From contig NZ_FNVS01000006.1 in NCBI RefSeq assembly GCF_900108035.1, positions 1-64,000 on the forward strand: a DNA stretch of 64,000 nt. The letters are read 5' to 3'. The notes below the pieces were generated by a model that searched no databases, was not told where the DNA came from, and was given only the letters and a program-made list of their open reading frames with translations. This DNA is from Parabacteroides chinchillae (GTDB taxonomy: Bacteria; Bacteroidota; Bacteroidia; Bacteroidales; Tannerellaceae). Shown piece after piece: positions 40,276 through 48,576 of this stretch (within the stretch, counting starts at the first letter, position 1; every line of letters begins with the position of its first letter). The position numbers and the translations under genes are program-made.

Positions 40276-40333
40276 AAATGATCCCGATGATTTTTGGAAA
40301 TGATCCCGATGAAATAAAAAAAACATCGGGATG
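40276..40333. repeat. Dispersed CATCGGGATG-family repeats
   Basis: AAATGATCCCGATGA occurs twice as a direct repeat (40276-40290 and 40298-40312), and an inverted copy CATCGGGATG is at 40324-40333. The set resembles that at 16550-16607. Confidence 0.75.
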
Positions 40334-40362
40334 AAAAGAAAAAAACATCGGCAGCCTAATAG

Positions 40363-40406
40363 AAAAAGGTCGGCATCAAAAAACAAAAAGATGCCGACCT
40401 TTTTTT
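40363..40406 (+). terminator. Intrinsic terminator after M3 peptidase
   Basis: GGTCGGCATC / GATGCCGACC form a perfect stem flanked by A5 and T7, so the stem can extend through A-T pairs. Confidence 0.9.
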
Positions 40407-40419
40407 CAACAAATATGTT

Positions 40420-40427
40420 TACCTTTG
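40420..40427 (+). promoter_or_regulatory. Bacteroides-type -7 box (TACCTTTG)
   Basis: TACCTTTG is an exact TAnnTTTG match 32 bases before the deoxycytidylate deaminase start codon. Confidence 0.6.
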
Positions 40428-40459
40428 GCGGTTGATTACAAGGATAAAACAGGTAAACG

Positions 40460-40894
40460 ATGTGCGAAAAAACAGAAAAGCAACTCGAATTGGATAAACG
40501 TTATCTCCGAATGGCTGCCGTATGGGCTGAAAATTCGTATTGCAAACGCCGTCAGGTAGGAGCTCTCATAGTAAAAGATCAAATGATTATTTCCGACGGT
40601 TACAATGGTACGCCTTCCGGTTTCGAGAATGTTTGCGAAGACGAAAACAACGTAACCAAGCCCTATGTACTACATGCCGAAGCAAATGCCATTACCAAAG
40701 TGGCGGCATCGTCCAACAGTAGTAAAGGAGCAACTATATACGTCACTTCCGCCCCATGCATAGAATGTGCGAAACTTATCATACAATCAGGTATTAAACG
40801 CGTGGTTTATTCCGAAAAATACCGTATAGAAGACGGCTGCAACTTACTGAAGCGTGCAGGTGTTATAATAGATTATATAGAGACGAAAGAATAA
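40460..40894 (+). CDS. dCMP deaminase family protein
   Basis: This 144-residue zinc enzyme belongs to the cytidine/deoxycytidylate deaminase family. It shows the H-A-E motif in LHAEANAI (zinc His and catalytic Glu) and the PCIEC motif for the two zinc Cys. A conserved GYNGTPSGFENV stretch near residue 50 is typical of dCMP deaminase, which makes dUMP for thymidylate synthesis. It is followed 11 bases later by the S41 protease and starts that three-gene plus-strand unit. Confidence 0.93.
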   Translation: MCEKTEKQLELDKRYLRMAAVWAENSYCKRRQVGALIVKDQMIISDGYNGTPSGFENVCEDENNVTKPYVLHAEANAITKVAASSNSSKGATIYVTSAPCIECAKLIIQSGIKRVVYSEKYRIEDGCNLLKRAGVIIDYIETKE

Positions 40895-40905
40895 TTAGAC
40901 GTTTT

Positions 40906-42621
40906 ATGAGTAAAAATAAAAGATTGGCCATCTGGCTACCCGTTATAATAGCTGCCAGCATTTCATTAGGTATTTTCATCGGAAACCATTACTATACCAT
41001 AGGACAAGGCAAACGGCATAAGTATTCGAGCGGGAATAAGATAAACGCAGTATTGGACATAATAGATGAACAATATGTAGATACTGTCAACATGGGGCAA
41101 CTGGTAGAAGGAGCTATTCCTAAGATATTCAGCGAACTCGACCCGCATTCGGTTTACATTCCGGCCGAAGACGCTGCAATGGTAAACGAAGACCTGGAAG
41201 GTTCATTCAGTGGTATTGGCGTTTCTTTTAACATGCAGACCGATACGATAATGATCATAAGTGTCATACCCGGCGGGCCATCCGAAAAAGCAGGCCTACT
41301 ACCGTTTGACCGTATTATTACAATTAACGACTCGATATTCTCCGGCAACAAAACATCACAGGCAAAGATCATGAAAACCCTGCGTGGTGCAAAAAACAGC
41401 ACAGTAAAACTGGGAGTAAAACGCGGCAACTCGCCCGAACTTATCTACTTTGATGTTACAAGAGGCGACGTACCTGTTAAATCTGTAGACGTAGCTTATG
41501 AAGTGCATAAAGGTGTCGGATATATCAAAGTAAGCAAATTCGGACGGACTACATACAACGAATTCATAACCGCCATAGCCAAACTAAAAGAGGCAGGATG
41601 CACCTCTTTTATCGTAGACCTCAGAGGAAATACAGGAGGATACATGGATGCTGCCATCAATATGTTGAATGAATTTTTACCGGAAGGACGACTGATAGTT
41701 TATACCGAAGGAAAATCTTTCCCCCGCTCGGATGTATATGCCAATGGTACCGGAACATGTAAGGATAATCCTATCGTAGTATTGACAGATGAAATATCGG
41801 CTTCAGCCAGTGAGATTTTCTCAGGAGCCATCCAGGATAACGACCGGGGGCTGATTATAGGACGACGCACATATGGAAAAGGATTGGTACAGACTCAGAT
41901 AGCACTTACCGATGGCTCCGCGCTGCGCCTTACCATAGCCCGTTATTATACACCTTCAGGACGTTGCATTCAGAAAAACTATGAAATGGGTAAAACGGAT
42001 GATTACGATCAGGATATTTATAACCGTTACATACACGGAGAGTTTGATTCGGCCGATAGTATCAAAATGAATGATAAATTAAAATACCAAACAGTGAAGG
42101 GCCGCACCGTTTACGGCGGAGGAGGTATTATGCCTGACATTTTCATCCCACGCGACACAAGCGGCATCACTTCTTATTATTCAAACATTATAAACAGTGG
42201 CGTACTTTACCTGTATGCGTTAGAATATTCCGACCGTAATCATAAGAAGCTGGCTTCTTTCAAGACCTGGCAGGACATGTACAAATATCTGCAACATCAA
42301 CCATTGCTGACAGACTTTACAAACTTTGCAGCAACAAAAGGTATCAAGAAACGTCCTACACTGATTAACATATCAGGTAAACTGATCGAGAACCAGCTGC
42401 AAGCTTATATCGTACGCAATTTCTTTGACGACGAAGGTTTCTATCCGATCTTTTATAACGACGACGTTACATTGAAACGCGCAATTGAAATATTAAAAGA
42501 AGGAAAATCCGTACCGACTGCTGAAAAAACATCCAACAATGGAGAATTACAAAGCCAAGCAAATGCTACGCGAGGCTATGGCCTTGCGAAAGAAAGAATA
42601 TTCGAGAACTACATTATCTGA
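40906..42621 (+). CDS. S41 C-terminal processing peptidase with PDZ domain
   Basis: This 571-residue serine protease of the CtpA/Prc family has an N-terminal membrane anchor or signal (WLPVIIAASISLGIFIG), a PDZ domain (about 90-180; GIGVSFNM, IPGGPSEKAGLLPFDRI) and the S41 catalytic core. The Ser is in ISASASEIFSG (about 300) and the Lys in RTYGKGLVQT (about 325). It degrades or trims periplasmic proteins. Its last 28 codons overlap the next gene in another frame. That makes the C-terminal tail beyond about residue 545 unusual and possibly not conserved. Confidence 0.92.
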   Translation: MSKNKRLAIWLPVIIAASISLGIFIGNHYYTIGQGKRHKYSSGNKINAVLDIIDEQYVDTVNMGQLVEGAIPKIFSELDPHSVYIPAEDAAMVNEDLEGSFSGIGVSFNMQTDTIMIISVIPGGPSEKAGLLPFDRIITINDSIFSGNKTSQAKIMKTLRGAKNSTVKLGVKRGNSPELIYFDVTRGDVPVKSVDVAYEVHKGVGYIKVSKFGRTTYNEFITAIAKLKEAGCTSFIVDLRGNTGGYMDAAINMLNEFLPEGRLIVYTEGKSFPRSDVYANGTGTCKDNPIVVLTDEISASASEIFSGAIQDNDRGLIIGRRTYGKGLVQTQIALTDGSALRLTIARYYTPSGRCIQKNYEMGKTDDYDQDIYNRYIHGEFDSADSIKMNDKLKYQTVKGRTVYGGGGIMPDIFIPRDTSGITSYYSNIINSGVLYLYALEYSDRNHKKLASFKTWQDMYKYLQHQPLLTDFTNFAATKGIKKRPTLINISGKLIENQLQAYIVRNFFDDEGFYPIFYNDDVTLKRAIEILKEGKSVPTAEKTSNNGELQSQANATRGYGLAKERIFENYII

Positions 42622-43102
42622 ATTATCCCAGCAGATAATGGATAAACTGGAGCAAACCGATGCTTTCAAAAAAGCCAACTGCATTGCTCTGTATCATGCC
42701 ATTGCCGGAGAAGTACAAACGGCAGATTTCATTGAAAAATGGTATGAAAAGAAAAAAATACTCCTCCCCGTAATAGAAGGCAGCGATCTGAGATTGCTGC
42801 CTTATACGGGGAAAAGCTCCCTAAGATCAGGCATATTTGGCATCCTGGAACCGGCTACTCCAGATAAAGATGAAAAAGTCATGGATGAAAAGGAAATAGA
42901 TTTAATCATCGTTCCGGGAGTAGCTTTCGATAGGCTACATAACCGCATGGGGCGGGGCAAAGGCTACTACGACCGACTATTATCTACACTTTCGGCACTT
43001 AAAATAGGAATATGTTTCGACTTCCAACTACAAAACGAAATCCCGGTGGAACCTTTTGATAAAAAAATGGATTACATCATCACGGAAAACGAAGTCATCT
43101 AA
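42539..43102 (+). CDS. 5-formyltetrahydrofolate cyclo-ligase
   Basis: This 187-residue enzyme uses ATP to convert 5-formyl-THF into 5,10-methenyl-THF. The N-terminal KAKQMLREAMALRKKEYS helix and the C-terminal nucleotide loop GRGKGYYDRLL are family marks, as is IVPGVAFD. The start lies 83 bases inside the S41 gene, and the N-terminal helix is needed for family fit, so the overlap is likely real. The codon at 42563 is an alternative start. It is convergent with the DUF721 gene with only three bases between the stops. Confidence 0.92.
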   Translation: MENYKAKQMLREAMALRKKEYSRTTLSELSQQIMDKLEQTDAFKKANCIALYHAIAGEVQTADFIEKWYEKKKILLPVIEGSDLRLLPYTGKSSLRSGIFGILEPATPDKDEKVMDEKEIDLIIVPGVAFDRLHNRMGRGKGYYDRLLSTLSALKIGICFDFQLQNEIPVEPFDKKMDYIITENEVI

Positions 43103-43105
43103 CTC

Positions 43106-43399
43106 CTAACGGATAACCAAATCAGTAATAGCTGTTGCTTTGGCATATTCATTCAGGCTTTTAATAAGCCTTTCCCGGCAAAGGATAAGTTCGCTACGCA
43201 AGACTGAAGAAGTAAGCGAAACATAAAGTACCTTATCGCGTACATATATATTACGTGTATAATGCAAAACCATTGGGCCCAGCACCTCTCCCCAAGCACG
43301 TTGCACGCGGATTTCGATCATTTTCTCATACAGTTCGGTATTATCTTCAAAAAAGTCACGGAGAACCTCTCCTATCGATTGTGTATTTTTACGCAACAT
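43106..43399 (-). CDS. DUF721 family protein
   Basis: This 97-residue protein belongs to DUF721, the family that includes DciA, a loader or partner of replicative helicase DnaB in many bacteria. The family stretch RVQRAWGEVLGPMVLHYTRNI and VSLTSSVLRSELI are present. It lies three bases behind recF in the same direction, a common pairing of DNA replication and repair genes. Whether the Bacteroidota form loads helicase is not established here. Confidence 0.85.
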   Translation of the reverse strand: MLRKNTQSIGEVLRDFFEDNTELYEKMIEIRVQRAWGEVLGPMVLHYTRNIYVRDKVLYVSLTSSVLRSELILCRERLIKSLNEYAKATAITDLVIR

Positions 43400-43402
43400 A
43401 CA

Positions 43403-44500
43403 TTATTCCTCCATTGGTTGAATTTCACCCTGTTCCACCTTAAACAATGCATAATCATGATGCATAGCCGATAATATTTCATCCAGATATTTACGGTTCG
43501 TATCCGTAATAAAAATCTGTCCGAATGTGTCATTACTCACCAACTTGACAATCTGCTCAACACGGGCGGCATCCAGTTTATCAAAAATATCGTCGAGCAA
43601 CAGTATAGGCGTTGTATTGCCTTTTCTGGCAAGAAATACAAACTGCGCCAGCTTCAAAGCAATAAGATACGTTTTGTTCTGGCCTTGCGAACCGATACGA
43701 CGAATCAGGTATCCTCCCAGTGTCATTTCGAGTTCATCTTTATGAATGCCCGTCGAGGAATAACCAAGAATACGATCCCGCTCACGGTTATTCAATAACA
43801 TATCCGCCAGGTCTCCCTCCTCCAGTTGGGATGCGTAACGTAATCCAACCTGCTCTGCAGACTGGCAGATCGTTTGATAGTATTCATTAAAGATAGGGGT
43901 AAATTCGTCTACCAAAGATTGGCGTTTTTCCCTAATCATCCCGCCATACATACCCATTTGCATCTCGAGCACTTCGTACAAAGAAGCATCCTTAGATTGG
44001 TTTTTTAATAATACATTACGCTGTTGCATGGCTTTATTATACTGTATCAAAGCATGAAGATACTGCTTATCTTGCTGGGAAATAATAACATCCAACAAGC
44101 GTCGTCTTTCATCACTCCCGCCTTGGATCAATTCCGAATCGGCCGGAGACACCATCACGAGAGGCAAAAGGCCTATATGCTCCGAAAGCTTGTCATACTC
44201 TTTTTTATTCCGCTTAAACTGCTTCCGCTGGCGACGGCGCATAGCACAGAATATATCTTCTTCCCGCCCTTCATAGTCATAAAAACCTTGAATCACGCAC
44301 AGTTCTTCATCATTACGAATAATTTGATTGTCCGGTGTATTGATATGACTTTTACAGAAAGACAAATAATGGATAGCATCCAGTAAGTTCGTCTTACCCA
44401 TCCCGTTATTGCCAAAAAAGCAATTCATTTTGGGAGAGAAAGAAACTTCCGACTGAAGAATATTTTTGTAATTAAGAATAGAAAGCTTTTTTAATATCAT
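43403..44500 (-). CDS. recF: DNA replication/repair protein RecF
   Basis: This 365-residue SMC-like ATPase acts in RecFOR loading of RecA at gaps. The Walker A motif is FFGNNGMGKTN (about 29-39), the signature region is GSQGQNKTYLIALKLAQ, and Walker B is ILLLDDIFDKLD. Length is normal. It starts a recF-DUF721 operon and diverges from the TPR protein gene. A minus-strand TAATTTTG box lies upstream. Confidence 0.95.
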   Translation of the reverse strand: MILKKLSILNYKNILQSEVSFSPKMNCFFGNNGMGKTNLLDAIHYLSFCKSHINTPDNQIIRNDEELCVIQGFYDYEGREEDIFCAMRRRQRKQFKRNKKEYDKLSEHIGLLPLVMVSPADSELIQGGSDERRRLLDVIISQQDKQYLHALIQYNKAMQQRNVLLKNQSKDASLYEVLEMQMGMYGGMIREKRQSLVDEFTPIFNEYYQTICQSAEQVGLRYASQLEEGDLADMLLNNRERDRILGYSSTGIHKDELEMTLGGYLIRRIGSQGQNKTYLIALKLAQFVFLARKGNTTPILLLDDIFDKLDAARVEQIVKLVSNDTFGQIFITDTNRKYLDEILSAMHHDYALFKVEQGEIQPMEE

Positions 44501-44519
44501 CTGTACCGCATTAATCGTA

Positions 44520-44527
44520 CAAAATTA
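44520..44527 (-). promoter_or_regulatory. Bacteroides-type -7 box for recF
   Basis: TAATTTTG on the minus strand fits TAnnTTTG and lies 19 bases before the recF start codon. Confidence 0.5.
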
Positions 44528-44569
44528 AAAAATATACTTCTAAGTATAGATTATATCAGTAAAAAAAAC

Positions 44570-44577
44570 TACTTTTG
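44570..44577 (+). promoter_or_regulatory. Bacteroides-type -7 box (TACTTTTG)
   Basis: TACTTTTG fits TAnnTTTG and lies 72 bases before the TPR membrane protein, so the leader would be long. Confidence 0.5.
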
Positions 44578-44649
44578 CGCTTTGAATTGCCAAGTTCATA
44601 ATTACGGCATTAAATCAGTGATAAAATTAATAAATAACTATAACACATT

Positions 44650-45339
44650 ATGGCTACTAAAGAAAAGGACACCAACAAAGAGTTAGAAGTGGAAGAAATT
44701 GTTTCCAAATCGGAACAGTTTATTGAAAACAACTCAAAGAAAATTATTTACAGTATAATAGCTATTGCACTCGTTGTTGGAGCTGTTTTGGGAATCAGGC
44801 ATGGTTATTTAATTCCTCAGGAAAAGAAAGCCGCAGCTGCTATATTTAAAGGTGAACAATACTTTGCAAGAGACTCTTTTGCATTGGCATTGAACGGTAA
44901 CGGTTCTGATTATGAAGGCTTCGAAGCTATCATCGACCAATACGGAAGCACCGATGCTGCTAATTTGGCAAAAGCATACGCCGGTATCTGCTATTTTAAG
45001 CTTGGAGATACGCAGAAAGCATTGGATTTATTGAAATCATTCAGCTCAGGCGACAACATGATTTCACCGGCCATCACAGGTCTTATCGGAGATTGTTATG
45101 TAAACATGGGTAATGTTAAAGAAGGCATCAGCTACTTTGAAAAAGCTGCAAAACAGGCAGACAACGAAGTAATAAGCCCGGTATATCTGAAAAAGGCAGG
45201 TACTGCTTACGAAAGTTTAAAACAATACAAAGATGCAGCAAAAGCATACACATCTATCAAAGAAAAATATGCTACTTCAATGGAAGCTGCCGATATTGAA
45301 AAGTACATTATTCGTGCTACTGCATTATCTGAAAATTAA
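44650..45339 (+). CDS. Membrane-anchored TPR protein (YfgM-like)
   Basis: This 229-residue protein has a charged N-terminal 30 residues, one membrane segment (about 34-52; IIYSIIAIALVVGAVLGI) and then tetratricopeptide-like repeats to the end (AYAGICYFKLGDTQKALDLL, CYVNMGNVKEGISYFEKAAK). The layout resembles YfgM, which assists folding at the Sec translocon. It is followed by a terminator and then ribH. The role is inferred only. Confidence 0.85.
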   Translation: MATKEKDTNKELEVEEIVSKSEQFIENNSKKIIYSIIAIALVVGAVLGIRHGYLIPQEKKAAAAIFKGEQYFARDSFALALNGNGSDYEGFEAIIDQYGSTDAANLAKAYAGICYFKLGDTQKALDLLKSFSSGDNMISPAITGLIGDCYVNMGNVKEGISYFEKAAKQADNEVISPVYLKKAGTAYESLKQYKDAAKAYTSIKEKYATSMEAADIEKYIIRATALSEN

Positions 45340-45370
45340 AAACGGAATACATAGTTAATATAACAAACAA

Positions 45371-45406
45371 GAGGATGTCTCAACTTATAAGGCATCCTTT
45401 TCTTTT
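45371..45406 (+). terminator. Weak intrinsic terminator
   Basis: AGGATG pairs with CATCCT with a 15-base loop, followed by TTTTCTTTT, between the TPR gene and ribH. Confidence 0.5.
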
Positions 45407-45418
45407 AAGAATACAATT

Positions 45419-45913
45419 ATGGCTACAGCTTATCAGAATTTATCGGATTACGACTTCAACAGCGTTCCTGATGCATCAGAAATGAATATTGGTATCGTAG
45501 TTGCAGAATGGAACAAAAACATAACTGAAAAATTGCTGGAAGGTGCTTGCAACACATTGGAAAAGCACGGAGTAAAACCGGAAAATATCGTTGTCAAACG
45601 CGTTCCGGGTAGTTTTGAACTGACTTTTGGTGCCAAAAGATTGGCCGAATCTAAAGAATTAGACGCTATAATTGTTTTAGGATGCGTTGTAAGAGGAGAT
45701 ACTCCACATTTTGACTACGTATGTTCTGGAGTTACCCAAGGCATTACAGAACTGAATCTTATGTACGATATTCCTTTCATCTTCGGACTGTTAACTACTG
45801 ACACCATGCAACAATCAGAAGATCGTGCCGGTGGAAAATACGGAAATAAAGGAGATGAAGCTGCTATTACAGCAATAAAAATGATAGATTTTTCTTGCAA
45901 ATTACAAAATTAA
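45419..45913 (+). CDS. ribH: 6,7-dimethyl-8-ribityllumazine synthase
   Basis: This 164-residue enzyme condenses the two precursors of riboflavin's penultimate intermediate and usually forms icosahedral shells. Family motifs are [34 protein letters not shown] and a conserved [20 protein letters not shown] stretch near the C-terminus. No FMN riboswitch is visible upstream. It lies just upstream of the tRNA-Tyr gene. Confidence 0.96.
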   Translation: MATAYQNLSDYDFNSVPDASEMNIGIVVAEWNKNITEKLLEGACNTLEKHGVKPENIVVKRVPGSFELTFGAKRLAESKELDAIIVLGCVVRGDTPHFDYVCSGVTQGITELNLMYDIPFIFGLLTTDTMQQSEDRAGGKYGNKGDEAAITAIKMIDFSCKLQN

Positions 45914-45916
45914 TAG

Positions 45917-45924
45917 TACCTTTG
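45917..45924 (+). promoter_or_regulatory. Promoter -7 box of tRNA-Tyr/Gly pair
   Basis: TACCTTTG is an exact TAnnTTTG match 20 bases before tRNA-Tyr, and CTTG about 19 bases further upstream may be the -33 box. Confidence 0.65.
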
Positions 45925-45944
45925 CACTGCAATTAAAAGCAAGG

Positions 45945-46027
45945 GGGCAGTTACCAGAGTGGCCAAATGGGGCTGACTGTAACTCAGCTGGCTTTCGCCT
46001 TCGGTGGTTCGAATCCATCACTGCCCA
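45945..46027 (+). tRNA. tRNA-Tyr (GTA)
   Basis: The 83-base gene has acceptor stem GGGCAGT / ACTGCCC, anticodon loop CTGTAAC (GTA) and the long variable arm expected for Tyr. CCA is not encoded. Confidence 0.95.
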
Positions 46028-46046
46028 CCCTTATTTTATGCAACTT

Positions 46047-46119
46047 GCGGAAGTAGCTCAGTTGATAGAGCATTAGCCTTCCAAGCTGAGGGTCGCGGGT
46101 TTGAGCCCCGTCTTCCGCT
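46047..46119 (+). tRNA. tRNA-Gly (TCC)
   Basis: The 73-base gene has acceptor stem GCGGAAG / CTTCCGC and anticodon loop CTTCCAA (TCC). It lies 19 bases behind tRNA-Tyr in one transcript, with a terminator after it. Confidence 0.95.
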
Positions 46120-46122
46120 CTT

Positions 46123-46158
46123 AAAGAGGAAAACTTTTCAGTTTTCCTCTTTTTTTTA
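46123..46158 (+). terminator. Intrinsic terminator after tRNA pair
   Basis: AAAGAGGAAAAC pairs with GTTTTCCTCTTT with a 6-base loop and runs into T8. Confidence 0.92.
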
Positions 46159-46229
46159 TTCCTTTTCCACGAATGTCGCTAAAATAATATATATCTTAGC
46201 CCCATTAACAAATAAAAAACAAATACGAT

Positions 46230-46544
46230 ATGAGACCCACAAAATGGATATCTGTGCTGCTGACCGTTTTAATGCTGGCCAGTTGTGCTTCCTATAGAAT
46301 AGAAAATCAAATGCACAAGATTGAATTAGGTATGTCCAAAAAGAAAGTAGTATCTGTGCTTGGTAAAAACTACGATACAGTTGGAGCCAGTGTAACACCG
46401 GACGGCTCTTTTGAAAGAATCAGCTATCCCTTTGCTAACATACTAAACGAAGAAGGTTATTACATTTTAAGTTTCAAAGACAATGTGCTTGTTGAATGGT
46501 TCAAAGAAAAAAAGCTAAACCGGAACCATTATCACGAACATTGA
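46230..46544 (+). CDS. SmpA/OmlA-like small lipoprotein
   Basis: This 104-residue lipoprotein has lipobox LASC (Cys19). A SmpA/OmlA-like core follows, where KIELGMSKKKVVSVLGKNYD matches the typical helix-turn-helix with GM and LG, and a C-terminal FKDNVLVEWF strand ends the fold. In other bacteria such proteins (BamE) support outer-membrane protein assembly. It is monocistronic, with two gene remnants behind it. Function in Bacteroidota is not settled. Confidence 0.8.
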   Translation: MRPTKWISVLLTVLMLASCASYRIENQMHKIELGMSKKKVVSVLGKNYDTVGASVTPDGSFERISYPFANILNEEGYYILSFKDNVLVEWFKEKKLNRNHYHEH

Positions 46545-46545
46545 A

Positions 46546-46710
46546 TTATATCCAGTTACTATTCTCTTTCTTTAGCAGGTCGTCATTATGAATGCTCCGC
46601 ATCACTTTCTTAACGCTCGTTTTTAAATCACCGAAACGATAAGAAACCGAGATTCCAAAAGTATGGTTCCAATCTTTATTAGCCAGAACAGACGAAAAGC
46701 AAAGGACCGC
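46546..46710 (-). pseudogene. C-terminal remnant of a TonB-dependent receptor / beta-barrel gene
   Basis: Read on the minus strand, about 50 codons encode a stretch with HTFGISVSYRFGDLK, then SVKKVMRSIHNDDLL, and end at TAA. This is the typical end of Bacteroidota outer-membrane beta-barrel proteins of the TonB-dependent receptor type, with a last strand followed by a short charged tail. A stop lies directly upstream in this frame, and no start or further barrel sequence remains. I read it as a truncated leftover. Confidence 0.7.
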
Positions 46711-46880
46711 TATTATCATTCAGCTTCGGATTCCACAATTACTCGGGAACTAAAAAGGCGATTGTCTCCGATCTGAACAAAGCTTTACCCTATACAATCA
46801 TGCAAAACTCCGAACAATGGCTATCTCAAGACAATTTGCAGACCTATTCCAAATTATCCGATCTTTGGGAAGTCCGTTAG
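46704..46880 (+). pseudogene. C-terminal remnant of an unidentified gene
   Basis: From 46704 a 58-codon open frame without a plausible start ends in TAG. Its translation (GPLLSFSFGFHNYSGTKKAI at the start, then a Leu/Asp-rich part ending LWEVR) looks like normal protein, not noise. A second frame stays open to about 46936, so a frameshift is possible. The family was not recognised. It abuts the barrel remnant near 46705, which suggests a deletion or rearrangement joint. Confidence 0.45.
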
Positions 46881-46949
46881 CTATAGAAAGTCCTTATAAA
46901 GATTTGATCGGGGCAAAGCATATATCCTCGAAATAAAAGAGGAATTAAA

Positions 46950-47258
46950 TTACCGGGGATAATTCCTTTTAGGATTCTTCGGGAACCAACCTTTTAACAC
47001 GCGCTCTTCTTGTTCAAATATCTCTTTTATTGTCCAGAAAGAAGAAAAGGCAAATACCCCGAATATAGCAGAAAGAAATACGCTCTCTATAAATAAAGAG
47101 GAAACAGTTCCAGCTATCCCCAAAACAAGGAATATCCACCAACATTTGGTTCCCCAGTAATATTCGGCTTTTACTACTACCGGATGGAATAATCCGATAA
47201 TCAAGAAGGTTACAATACCTATCAGCAAACCATCAAAATTAATTGATTCCATATTCAT
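46950..47258 (-). CDS. DUF4491 membrane protein
   Basis: This 102-residue membrane protein matches DUF4491, with NFDGLLIGIVTFLIIGLFHP and KAEYYWGTKCWWIFL as family marks. About three hydrophobic segments (8-28, 38-58, 62-82) are seen. The C-terminus is basic. The family is widespread in Bacteroidota and Firmicutes with no known role. It stands alone on the minus strand between the gene remnants and the secG terminator. Confidence 0.85.
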   Translation of the reverse strand: MNMESINFDGLLIGIVTFLIIGLFHPVVVKAEYYWGTKCWWIFLVLGIAGTVSSLFIESVFLSAIFGVFAFSSFWTIKEIFEQEERVLKGWFPKNPKRNYPR

Positions 47259-47371
47259 TATTTTTCTAATATAAACTTTATTTGTAAATCAAAGATACGA
47301 AGATAAAGCATATATAAACAATAGATTCTTTTTATCTTATGATTGACAGATCATAATGTCCGGCCAAAAAC

Positions 47372-47409
47372 AAAAAAAAAGACACCCGGCAATTCATGTC
47401 GGATGTCTC
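47372..47409 (-). terminator. Intrinsic terminator after secG
   Basis: On the minus strand AGACATCCGACATG pairs imperfectly with GCCGGGTGTCT and runs into T9. It ends the sigma54 activator - lptE - TPR - secG unit. Confidence 0.8.
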
Positions 47410-47433
47410 TCATATCGTTATTGAAACGTATTT

Positions 47434-47799
47434 TTATTCTGCCGGCTTTTCTGCAGGAGCTTCTTCAGTTGCAGCTGGCTGTTGAGCCGTTCCAAAATTA
47501 GGAGCAACTGTATTCGGATCTATTGTTACAGCATTTTCAATTTGTTGTTTGATCTCTGACTGACTGGAATGTTCTACTCTAGGAATAAATGAAGTAATAA
47601 CAATACTCAAAACTATTACAGTTCCAGCCAAAGTCCATGTAGCTTTTTCCAGAAAATCGGTAGTCTTACGTACCCCCATAATTTGGTTAGAAGAAGAGAA
47701 TCCTGAAGCCAAACCGCCTCCTTTTGAATTTTGAACCAATACAATTAAGATTAACAGTATTGAAGCGATTAGGATTAAGATAGAAATAAATACGTACAT
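47434..47799 (-). CDS. secG: Preprotein translocase subunit SecG
   Basis: This 121-residue inner-membrane protein of the SecYEG channel has two membrane segments (about 3-22 and 54-72). The conserved QNSKGGGLASGFSSSNQIMG loop lies between them. A C-terminal Ala/Pro/Glu-rich tail of about 40 residues follows, common in Bacteroidota SecG. It is the last gene of a minus-strand unit behind a TPR protein and lptE. Confidence 0.93.
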   Translation of the reverse strand: MYVFISILILIASILLILIVLVQNSKGGGLASGFSSSNQIMGVRKTTDFLEKATWTLAGTVIVLSIVITSFIPRVEHSSQSEIKQQIENAVTIDPNTVAPNFGTAQQPAATEEAPAEKPAE

Positions 47800-47806
47800 C
47801 TTAGTT

Positions 47807-48574
47807 TTATTTTTTAGTGTTAATAATCAATTTTTCCAAAAATCTAATTTGATCTGCAAAGTAAATATTTTTTTCCGGATATTTCAAGTTTAAGTTTTTA
47901 ATTATTTGTAACGCTTTCTCATATCGCTTTTGTTTAACATAAATATGAGCTAAAGTTTCCGTAAAATAGGAGTCATCCAACGGTTTAAGATGTGCTTCTT
48001 CCAATTCATCCGATGAATCAGAAATATCTAAACTCTCATCTGCAGACTCTATATTTAATCCACTGCCAGGAACACGTTGTTCTTCATTTTTGATAAAAGA
48101 ATCAATCAGGTCATGATGCTGCAATTTTGCAACCGGTTCATTGTTCTCATGTTTTTCATCTGTTTCGGAAAGAGACCAATAAATATAATCCGAAGAAACA
48201 GACGGTTGGAACAGTAATGTATTCTCCGTCTGTTGTCCGTTATCATCTGCGCTTGAAGACAAGAATGCTTCTATTAAAGAAAAAGAATCATCTTTTTCAA
48301 AATCGTCTTTTATAGAAGAATTATTTGTTTTTAATCCATAAAGTTCACCCTTAACCAAAGCAAACATTTTTTTTCGGTCAGGAATATGAACTGCCATCTT
48401 TTTTAACTCCGAACCGAAACATATATCATTCAACACAGCAAGATTCTTCAAATATAACATTCTTGCCGTATGGAAATAAGGAAAATCATCCACAATCTGT
48501 TTTAAAACAGGAAGCGTTTCTTCCGACAACGAAGAAGGATTCTCCATTAAACGATATAGTTCCGCCGTATTCAT
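47807..48574 (-). CDS. TPR-like conserved protein
   Basis: This 255-residue protein has no signal peptide or membrane segment. The N-terminal helix pair (LPVLKQIVDDFPYFHTARML) and the C-terminal TLAHIYVKQKRYEKALQIIK resemble tetratricopeptide repeats. The middle (about 95-195) is acidic and probably disordered. It lies between lptE and secG with 7 and 2 base gaps. Conserved with this neighbourhood in Bacteroidales as far as I can recall; function unknown. Confidence 0.75.
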   Translation of the reverse strand: MNTAELYRLMENPSSLSEETLPVLKQIVDDFPYFHTARMLYLKNLAVLNDICFGSELKKMAVHIPDRKKMFALVKGELYGLKTNNSSIKDDFEKDDSFSLIEAFLSSSADDNGQQTENTLLFQPSVSSDYIYWSLSETDEKHENNEPVAKLQHHDLIDSFIKNEEQRVPGSGLNIESADESLDISDSSDELEEAHLKPLDDSYFTETLAHIYVKQKRYEKALQIIKNLNLKYPEKNIYFADQIRFLEKLIINTKK

Positions 48575-48576
48575 CC

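Noticed and set aside
40344-40400. GTCGGCATC repeats as a CRISPR-like array
   Set aside because: They are the arms of one terminator hairpin and a partial copy; there are no spacers of equal length and no cas genes.
45340-45418. FMN riboswitch before ribH
   Set aside because: The space is too short and lacks the conserved RFN sequence; it holds only a terminator.
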